Shown here: piece after piece, positions 19,255 through 26,262 of the stretch
Numbering within the stretch: position 1 is the stretch's first letter
Layout of the letters: the number at the start of each line of letters is the position of its first letter
From: Welwitschia mirabilis
Taxonomy: Eukaryota > Gnetophyta > Gnetopsida > Welwitschiales
Assembly (NCBI GenBank): GCA_051453625.1
Contig: JBOZIK010000001.1
Coordinates: 196,930,611 to 196,956,872 of the forward strand
DNA: 26,262 nt
Direction of reading: 5' to 3'
Position numbers and translations under genes: made by a program
The notes under the pieces: generated by a model
Told to the model about the DNA's origin: nothing
What the model saw: only the letters and a program-made list of their open reading frames with translations
The model's database searches: none

Positions 19255-19443
19255 TTGTTCCATAGTGCTCCTATAAGAAAATCCCTTATCCTACCTCATC
19301 AGCTTGGTCCATGCAACTTGTTCCATAGTGCTCCTATAAGAAAATCCTTTATCTTAGCTTATCAGCTTGGTCCATGCGACTTGTTCCATAGTGCTCCTAT
19401 AAGAAAATCCTTTATCTTAGCTCATTAGCTCATCAACCGACTT
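19255..19443 (+). repeat. 63-bp tandem repeat, just under three copies
   Basis: Units start at 19255, 19318 and 19381, each opening TTGTTCCATAGTGCTCCTAT. The first two are full length (63 bases, 21 codons) and end with GGTCCATGC-AC; the third degenerates after about 45 bases. Because the unit is a multiple of three, it leaves an open frame (19228-19428) coding for repeats of LFHSAPIRKS and QLGPC. I do not think this is a real protein gene: it has no recognised domain and starts and ends at the repeat edges. Confidence 0.85.
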
Positions 19444-20900
19444 GAAATCAGCTACACTCATCTGATCTGAATCCAGGCATCCCAAACTAAGCTATCGGAC
19501 ATCCCACTCATAACTCAATATCTGCTTAGAGTAGTGTGCAGGCCTGGACGTCCTAAATGGATGGGTCAGACATCCCATTAATAATCTATCCTCAAATTGA
19601 CTTCGTTTTCAAATTAATTCTTTAATCGGCAGTAATTTTGTTTAGAGTACATCATTGAAACTATAAGTATTTGAGATCTTTGCAACATATTTATGTAACT
19701 TATAAAGTATGTAATTTCCCATTCTTACACAATTTAATTATTTAAGTCTCAACTTTATGCTTTTAGAAACTTAACAAATTGTGAATTGTAGGGTTAGAGA
19801 TTTATTAAAAAGATTATCTCATGCTTAAATAATAATGTTTTTATACGAGTTACATATGGTTATGTCTTTGCACCCCTAAAAGACCTTAAGCAATTACATA
19901 CTCAATGAATGATGGCTCATGCTTCAACTAGCTAGGAAGATTTCACACAAGTTGAATAGATCTCTCAAATCTAAAGATCATCTCATAGCAATTGAAACAA
20001 AATCAAAGAAATGACAGTCAATAAGAAGAAGATAAACAAGCAAAAGCCAAGGACAACACATAGTTACCATTTGCACATACCCATCTATTACAAGAAGTTA
20101 TCTATGTTAGAAATATAGAATCGCAAGAGGTCTACCTATCTAAATTAACAAGATACACCACCAGCAGGCTAGGAGAGCCCCAATAATACAGGTCTATATC
20201 ATCCACTTAATGGGGCATAACATCAATTGTTGCATTGCAATATAGAATCACAGATTATGCATAAATAACCAAACGAATATGATACATAAACTACATAATC
20301 CAAGAAAATCTCAGAATCGGACTGTATAGATATCAATGGTCCACTCACTTAAGGTAATTTTGTAGCACTTAATTTTATTTTTTAAGTCTTTAGAAGAATA
20401 ATTTATTATTGCCATACCTAAAGATAAGGAGAATGGGGAGCCACAAACTTGATAATTGATAAACATCCAATATGAGACCTATGTGATCTATTAATCATGA
20501 TAACTAAGTGTGAATAGGAAACTTCGAAGAGCATTTTGGGATGTTCTAGAAGATCTTTGAAGTGAAAAGTTAACTCTGGAAATTCGACAACATCTTTGCC
20601 ACTTGCAGCAAAATAGTTTCCTAACGACCATATCTGGCAATGAACTTGTTGCAACTTCATCAGTAGAGCAATGAAGTAGCAACTATACTAATAGGCTGAA
20701 ATTGTTACCACTTGCGATTGTCTAGCGACAATTCCTAGCGATGGAGTCCCATGCTTATAGCCTAAAATCGTCGCAACTTACAGGTTGCCCAATGATGGGA
20801 TCGACACCTTCTACTATCAACAACTATAAAGGTTGCCACTTATAGATCACCCAACAATGCAAGTAGGGATTATAATAGTTTGAAGGTAACCACCTTGGCA
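19444..20900. other. Non-genic stretch, possibly LTR-derived
   Basis: Contains short recurring GGAC-TCCC/GACATCCC phrases (about 19475-19580) and, at 20590-20860, recurring GTTGC-ACTT, GCGAC and CAACTT phrases. Such low-complexity phrasing is common in plant LTRs. I recognise no coding sequence. Confidence 0.35.
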
Positions 20901-20918
20901 ACAACCCAACCAATCCTA

Positions 20919-20928
20919 AAGCTATAAA
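20919..20928 (+). promoter_or_regulatory. Possible TATA box of the gypsy 5' LTR
   Basis: GCTATAAATG upstream of the gypsy leader, followed within 30-40 bases by a GC-richer stretch. Its position about 1 kb before gag would suit an LTR promoter, but the LTR itself is not delimited. Confidence 0.25.
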
Positions 20929-21644
20929 TGCAAGGGGCTTGTCCTTGCTAGGTTAGATGTTTTGGACCCTTGATTTACGTGACATAAGTAGCAAGTAGAC
21001 AGCAAGCCACTAGTTGAAAGAGCCAGATCCCTTGCCTCATCTTGTAAGTTGAATTGAGAACCTATTATCCAAACCACCGATGTAAGTCATGTGTTAAAAA
21101 ATATTTGACTTGATAAGATCCTTTTTTCCCCTTCCAATTCTCAAATTGTGTATTGATATGCTATTGTGTGCTTTCATGATTAATGTGTTGATACATCGTT
21201 TGAGACTAGTTGGGTGACAACCAACTTGGCATTTCTTAGTGACTTGCATAGTACATGCATTTTGTTTATCATGTTTATGATCTAACCTTTGTGCAGCAGA
21301 GATTCTTTCTTTCTCTCATTTTCTCTCATTGGTGTTCTTCTACTCTAATTGCTTGTGGAATGATGCAATTTTCATGCTGAAATCAGTTGCATCGTAGTAT
21401 CCTCACATGTTGGCATTGCTGAGGAAGCTAAGTAGGTCTTCCTGAGAGGAGGAGAACTTCACTCAAGGCTACAAGCAAGGTCAGGTTGTCCATAGTTGCT
21501 TTGTGCTTTGGTGAACATTGTAGTGAGTAAAGGGAGGGATTGGACTACAAACTCTCTTAAGTTTGATTCTTGTATCCTTTCATAGTTTTTTTTTAAATTG
21601 TATTTTTAATATATTGGTTTTGAATAAAGTTCATAATGGAAGTT

Positions 21645-21824
21645 TGGTGATTGAGACCTTGTGTTTTCCTACTCCTTACATCGGGATGTCTTTTCAACAC
21701 CACTTTGTACAATCTTGGTGATTGAGGTTGTGTGTGTTTCTACACCTTGTCTTTAGTGGAAGTTTGAAGGACTAATCCTAGATGATCCTAGAGATTGAGG
21801 CCTTGTGTTCTCCTACACCTTGCA
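21645..21824 (+). repeat. Three imperfect repeats in the gypsy leader
   Basis: Units of about 36 bases at 21645-21680, 21716-21752 and 21789-21824 share GATTGAG, CTTGTGTT and TCCTAC-CCTT. They lie between the presumed LTR and gag. Confidence 0.6.
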
Positions 21825-21904
21825 CTTTGTGGCTAATGTGTGTTGATTTTTGGTGTTGTGGTTTTATCTAACATTGCAGTAGCCATATCATTTCATTTCT
21901 TCAT

Positions 21905-22900
21905 ATGCCTTGTGGATTGAACAATGATTTAAGATTAATTAGAGATAGCATCATAAATGGATTGTCTGGATACGAGAACGAAGTACATCAAGATTCCCCT
22001 ATTAGTGAATCCTCAGAAACTCATCCTCCTTCTGAATTTGACCTTCAAATGGAAGGACTTCTTACTAGCAATCAATTCTCATCCTTGCGCAACTCTTTTG
22101 AGGAAACCAAAACCCTTGTTCCATTCTATCTCCTTCCCAAGAAATCCTTTGTCAAATAACAAAATGGGCACATCTAACAATCTAATTGCTTCACTAAGGG
22201 ATTTACTCTTAAATTGAAAAATAGATCCAACAATCCCATTCAATTACCAAACAGAGAAGATGTTGAGATTTACAACCTAGACATATATCCCATCTTCCAT
22301 GGTCAGGATCATGAGGACCTTTAAAACCATCCTATAGAAATTGAACAAATAGCTAAAATGGTAGGGAAGATGTAACTGATAGAACCTTCTTAAAAGTTTT
22401 CCTCTTAACACTTACAAAGAAAGCAGAAATGTGGCTTAACCCTTTGCCCAAAAATAGCATTTGTTCTTGGGATGACATGTGCACAAACTTTATAGGGAGA
22501 TACATGACAAGCCACTGAATCTAGGAGTTAAGAAAGCAAGCAAGTGGGTTCAAACAAATAGATAAGGAAGAGTACTATGTAGCTTTTGAGCATTTCATAG
22601 GTTACGTCACACAAAGCCCAAGCAATGAATTCCAAATCTATCAAGTTGTAGCATACTTTCTAGGAGGATTTAACCCTAATATTAGACAAATGGTTTTTTT
22701 GCAAGTGAGGATAACAAATTTGACAAGGATCCTACAACTGCTTGGGAGAAATTAGAGCCAATTAGAGAAATGAGCAGAACTTGGTCCACAACTCAATCAA
22801 GACCTGAAAGTAAAACAATAAGGGAACTAATGAAAGACATAAAAGCTATAGAACCTTCTCCATCTACTTCATCCACTTCCGATGTTGCGTCTTAATTGAA
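21905..22900 (+). pseudogene. Ty3/gypsy gag (capsid region), decayed
   Basis: Gag forms the particle shell. An open frame from 21905 (84 codons) has no motif I recognise and may be the N-terminus. From about 22285, IYPIFHGQDHEDL matches the start of the retrotrans_gag domain (FxGLxxEDP). From about 22400, LLTLTKKAEMWLNPLPKNSI and CSWDDMCTNFIGRY match LKDKAKxWLxxLPxxSIxSWxxLxxxFLxKY, and IDKEEYYVAFEHFIGY and YFLGGFNPNIRQMV follow. Stops and frame changes break it between these blocks. Confidence 0.75.
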
Positions 22901-22908
22901 ACTCAACC

Positions 22909-23517
22909 TTGAAGGAAGTGTCTTCAAACCTTAAAGATTTGAAAGTTGTAAATGATCATGACAAACCCTCTACATCTAGAACTCATGCCCCTTCTTGTTG
23001 CCCTTGTGGAGAGGATGATCATACAACTAAACAATTCCCTGCCTTATCTACATGCAAGAAGATTATTTATGAGGAAGTGTATGCCTTCAATGCTCACACA
23101 AATCAATCACCTACAGGAGACTTGAAGAAAGCCTTTAACACTCAATTTTGGACCTTTTCCAACAATGCTCCAAGATTACCCTACAATACTTCAACACCTT
23201 ATTACTCAAGAAGTAATCTTGATAATTCCCCTCTAAAAGAAAATTCCACGAAGGCAACTTTGGAAAGCCTAGTAAAGCAAAATCAAGAAACTAATAAAAA
23301 TATAGAGAAGATGCTAGGAATCCTACAACAAACCATCCTTTGTGATCAATCCAAGTACGGCACAATTCCTTCTCACACATATGCCAACAAAGACAATGTG
23401 AAAGATTACAAGGTACTAATAGGACGAGGAATAGATACCAATCCTAGGGTCTATCCAACTATTTGGGAAGAAAAGAATGAGATGATATTGAGGGAATCAC
23501 TCCTAATATACGTCTAA
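22909..23517 (+). pseudogene. Ty3/gypsy gag C-terminus with an altered zinc knuckle
   Basis: This is the longest open frame of the element (202 codons). The knuckle at 22996-23037 reads CCPCGEDDHTTKQFP, against the usual CxxCGxxDHxxxxCP: the last Cys is Phe, so zinc binding is probably lost. Downstream, NSTKATLESLVKQNQETNKN and MLGILQQTIL resemble the coiled stretch between knuckle and protease in Tat/Athila elements. The apparent start Met is arbitrary; the frame is really the continuation of gag, separated by a stop just upstream at about 22893. The frame ends at 23517. Confidence 0.75.
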
Positions 23518-23589
23518 TCAAGCTACTTCTTCCACTTGATATGATAATTGAAAGAGAAAAGTGGAAGATGAACCAACACCCTGGATGAA

Positions 23590-24342
23590 ACATTTAAAAC
23601 CAACTTCAACACATGACGAGGATTTGAGGGAATTAATGAAAGGTAACAACATTAAACTTCCACTTTGGAAAATCCTTCAAGAGAGTAAATAATATGCCAA
23701 AGTTTGGAGGGATTTAGTGACTAGAAACAAGGATAGTGTTATGCCAAAGAAAGTGTTCATGGCAGAAAGCACAACATCATTTCTAGCCAACAAAGCCCCT
23801 AAATAGAAAGATCCAGGAGCTGGCTTAGTGAGTGTAATTTTATAAGGGAGTAAGAAGGTAAGGAAGTGTGTCATCTACTTAGGGTCCAGTGTTAACATCA
23901 TGCCTTTTCACATCACTAGAAGATTACAATAAGAGGGAAGGATTGACCTTCTGATATCATTTTTGAGTTGGCCAATACATCAACCACCAAACTAATAGGA
24001 ATCATCAAAGATCTTGTCCTCCAAATAGATAAAGGTTCCTACCCTCAAGTTTTTGTGGTCTTGCAAGTAGCCAAGGAAGTTAGATATGCTTTAATTTTAG
24101 GAAGAGCTTTTTGCACAACTGCTCATTACATCATTGACACAAGAATTGGAATGATAAGTTTATCATTTGAAACCCAAAAGCTCAACGTTAGAACCTTTGA
24201 TGCAGCAGAGAAAGCTGTAGTGACCGATGAAATTTCCAATGTACTTGATTTGATCTTTAAATTGATCTCAACGCAAACTTCAAAAAGAAATCCTAATTTT
24301 AAACCATATCAAATCATCCCCTCCTATTCACATCCACCATGA
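23590..24342 (+). pseudogene. Ty3/gypsy aspartic protease, active-site Asp lost
   Basis: The protease cleaves Gag-Pol. LRELMKGNNIKLPLWKILQE (about 23622) and KDPGAGLVSVIL (about 23810) match the conserved lead-in. The active-site loop reads VIYLGSSVNIMPF (about 23868), where CDLGASVNLMPL is usual: the catalytic Asp is Tyr. An intact frame at 23968-24342 then has IGIIKDLVLQIDKGSYPQVF, ALILGRAFCTTAHYIIDT and GMISLSF, matching the protease flap and the ILGRPFLATAxxxIDVxxGxLTL block. Stops separate the two halves. Confidence 0.8.
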
Positions 24343-24659
24343 CATTCACTTGATCCAATCCTCTTTGGCTTCCTCCAACCAATGTCAACTAAATGAGGGT
24401 CTATGAAGGGAAGTAATGAAGGACACACATCTGGAGAAAGAGGAACTAGAACATATTTTTGATTTGGAAAGAAAGAGAGTAACAACCTGGCAATTTTATA
24501 TTGGAAGAGGGAGTGGAACTCCCAACCAATCAACCCACATTAAAAGACCTGCCCAATAATTTGAAGTGTATTTTTGTCCACAATGACCCTAGAAAGCCTC
24601 TTATTATATCTTTTGCCTAATCCCCACATAAGGAAGCTCAAGTCATAGATGATTTAACC

Positions 24660-24878
24660 AAAAAGGTACAAGCTTTTGGATGGACACATAAAGACCTAAG
24701 TGGTATCCCTCCTAGTATTACCCAACATAAGACTTACTTAAGAGGAGAACATGAGACCTATAAGGCAACCACAATGAAGATTAAATCGTGCACTTTAGTA
24801 AGTTGTAAAGGAAGAAATCATTAAGTTAGTGGGTGCCAACATTATCTACCCTATAGCCGACAGTGAGAGGGTAAGCCC
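24660..24878 (+). pseudogene. Ty3/gypsy reverse transcriptase, N-terminal fragment
   Basis: FGWTHKDLSGIPPSITQHKT (about 24674) matches the IGWTxxDIxGISPSxCxHxI block. After a frame change, VVKEEIIKLVGANIIYPIAD (about 24797) and SERVSP match VVKKEVLKLLDAGIIYPISDSxWVSP, the opening of gypsy RT. The match stops at VSP; the next bases, CAGTGATT, start a hAT element. Catalytic motifs are not in the window. Confidence 0.8.
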
Positions 24879-25002
24879 CAGTGATTGAAATTGGTTTTCA
24901 TTTTGATTATGTCTTTAAGCCGGCCAACTTTTTCAACCAACTTTTTCAATATGTCGACGACATGTCCCCACTGAAAAAGTCGACAACATGTCAGCAACTT
25001 TT

Positions 25003-26213
25003 TGGACCTCTTGTGCTGTACATTGCCTCGACCTTCTTTTGAAAGACATAGGTAAAATAATTGGATTTCATTGGTAAAAAATTGTAAATTATAGTATTAT
25101 GAAATTAAAATATAATTGATTAAGGAAATAAAAGTTTAACTTTTGTTTTCCCATGTTTGTGCGCCATTATAGGTTGTGCAGAGAGCCAAAATTATTTGCT
25201 AGTTCATTTACATGAATTCACATGTTCATCATTTGTTTTTAGAATTCTCAAAAGGTGTCGAAATTGTGAGGCTTTCCACAACACGATTTGCTACCAATTT
25301 TATTTTGCTTCAGAGTATACAGAGTCACAAAAGCAATGTGATGAACACATTTGTAAGTGAAAAATATCGCAATGATGAAAGATTTGCTAGAGCACGAAGG
25401 CTTCCAGTGGGAAAGGTTGCTAAAAGAGCAATTTGGGATGAGATTCAATTTTGGCATGGTGTGAGGAATTGCATTTCAGTAAGTGTTTTACTATGGTCTT
25501 ATGCATTATTGCCTTTAAGAATCTATGTTTATCATTTTATCGCATTATTTAATTTTTGAGTGGTTACTGACACAATTTTCTTTTTTAATAGAGCACACAG
25601 CCTTTGGTAAAGGTTCTAAGGATCGTATATGGTGAGCAACCATTAATGGGATTTGAACATGAGGCCATGTTGAGGGCCAAAATGCCGTCAAAGCTTATAC
25701 GTCAACTAGTATACAAGAATTAGATTGGGCACACATTTCTTCTGTGATTGACAAAAGACAGAATGAAAATTTGCATTCTAATTTACATGTAGCACATGCT
25801 CTAAACCCAAAACTTGGGTTTGGAAAATCTCTTTTAGGAGGTACAGAGCTTGATTCAGGAGTCACAAATGTTTTCACAAGTTACAGAGTAATCCTAGGAG
25901 AACTTTAAAGCTTATTAATGATCTCAATCATTACAGGAAGAAGGATTTCCCATAGTCCTGCATTTTANNNNNNNNNNNNNNNNNNNNNNAGATGGCTTTA
26001 GGTTAGTTTACATTGTGCAATCTTCAATTTTCATTTTGGAATGTTAATTATTTACACAAAATAGTAGTTGTTGCATGTTGGCCATTTCACATTTTGAGTG
26101 ACACATTCTACTAACTTGAACTTGTAGAGGATTGGTGGCTTGCATATGGTATAGATGTTCCCATGTTATAGCAACTAGCAATCAGAATTTTAACTCAACC
26201 TTGTAGTGCTTCA
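25003..26213 (+). pseudogene. hAT-family transposase, central and C-terminal exons (copy 2)
   Basis: Exon a (25003-25050) has WTSCAVHCLDLLLKDI, the conserved hAT WTPCAAHCxDLxLxDI motif. The likely intron 25051-25172 has GTAAAA and ends TTATAG. Exon b (25173-25478) has VVQRAKII, a TAG stop at 25203, then STTRFATNFILLQSI (compare PGVTRFATxFLxLQSL). Intron 25479-25591 (GTAAGT...AATAG) joins in frame to exon c from 25592: STQPLVKVLRIVYGEQPLMG (compare PLVxVLRxVDxxxxPxMGYxYE). After a frameshift near 25712, SSVIDKRQNENLHSNLHVAH and ALNPKLG follow (compare DxRWxxxLHxxLHAAxxxLNPxF). After a 22-N gap, an exon at about 26130 reads DWWLAYGIDVPML, a stop, then QLAIRILTQPCSAS, the start of the dimerisation region. 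Clean introns with few lesions suggest it is younger than copy 1. Confidence 0.85.
25968..25989. other. Assembly gap, 22 N
   Basis: A run of unknown bases inside the hAT transposase gene, probably intronic. Confidence 0.98.
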
Positions 26214-26262
26214 AGTTAGTTAATTTAATGTGTCATTTTTATAATTTCTCATTCCCTTGCTT

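Larger units (their letters stand above)
21640..24878 (+). mobile_element. Remnant Ty3/gypsy retrotransposon, cut on the right by a hAT element
   Basis: Order on the plus strand: leader with imperfect repeats, gag, zinc knuckle, aspartic protease, start of reverse transcriptase. This gag-pol order and the wording of the protease and RT blocks fit Ty3/gypsy elements of the Tat/Athila type. All parts are interrupted by stops. RT homology ends at VSP (about 24870-24878), exactly where CAGTGATT, a hAT terminus, starts. The 5' LTR probably lies between about 20100 and 21400, but no second LTR is in the window to prove it. Confidence 0.75.
24879..26262 (+). mobile_element. Internally deleted hAT transposon inserted in the gypsy RT, runs off the right edge
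   Basis: The left terminus is CAGTGATTGAAATTGG (24879), sharing CAGTGATT with the hAT end at 234. Subterminal motifs follow: CCAACTTTTTCAA twice, GTCGACGACATGTC (24953-24966, including GACATGTC at 24959-24966), AAAAAGTCGACAACATGTC. At about 25003 this end region passes straight into the middle of a transposase gene, so the N-terminal half has been deleted. Exons and introns of the remaining gene run to about 26213. The right terminus is outside the window, so the 8-bp target duplication cannot be checked. Confidence 0.75.

Noticed and set aside
19228-19428. 66-codon frame as a repeat protein gene
   Set aside because: It is simply the 63-bp tandem repeat read in a frame without stops; no start context or domain.
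20418-20682. Minus-strand open frames near 20.5 kb
   Set aside because: Low-complexity phrases rich in GTTGC and CAACTT, with no domain; more likely LTR sequence.
1-26262. CRISPR arrays, rRNA, tRNA genes and bacterial operons
   Set aside because: No regularly spaced repeat-spacer array, no cloverleaf or rRNA core was recognised, and the spliced genes and plant-type elements argue for a eukaryotic nuclear genome.

Overview
The window looks like a piece of a large, transposon-rich plant nuclear genome. The evidence is a plant-type RAD54 gene segment with short GT-AG introns, Ty1/copia elements primed by initiator-tRNA-Met-type binding sites, a Ty3/gypsy element and hAT-type DNA transposons. 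A gymnosperm (conifer or relative) is plausible because the elements are old, decayed and nested around dispersed exons, but this is inference; no sequence here fixes the species. Three runs of N (11656-11755, 16742-16751, 25968-25989) show it is a draft scaffold.

Layout. 1-234: one end of a hAT-like element that extends off the left edge. 235-2400: no gene; a possible minus-strand LTR starts near 2054. 2410-3278 (minus): five intact RAD54 exons covering the C-terminal helicase lobe, the only well-preserved host coding sequence. 3970-5555 (plus): remnant copia element 1 (PBS, integrase, start of reverse transcriptase). 5556-10234 (minus): copia element 2, nearly full length, with two LTRs, PBS, gag, integrase, RT, RNase H and polypurine tract, apparently inserted into element 1. 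10909-11569 (plus): C-terminal part of a hAT transposase, whose stop codon overlaps the apparent terminus of another hAT-like element at 11559. About 12140-13766 (minus): a long decayed reading frame of unknown family with a coiled-coil-like tail. 14257-15273: a roughly 1 kb hAT-like element with GACATGTC palindromes. 15585-16257: a Mutator-like nonautonomous element flanked by 10-bp direct repeats. 16597-16741 and 17285-18430 (plus): further copia remnants. 19255-19440: a 63-bp tandem repeat. 21640-24878 (plus): Ty3/gypsy remnant (leader repeats, gag, zinc knuckle, protease, start of RT). 24879-26262 (plus): an internally deleted hAT element interrupting the gypsy RT, with transposase exons and introns still visible, running off the right edge.

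How it fits together. The RAD54 exons on the minus strand need upstream exons at higher coordinates. I did not find them, so 3279-26262 may be one giant TE-filled intron of RAD54; alternatively the exon cluster is a truncated copy. All the transposon genes carry stops, frameshifts or lost catalytic residues, so no autonomous element is apparent. I found no CRISPR array, rRNA, tRNA or bacterial-type operon.
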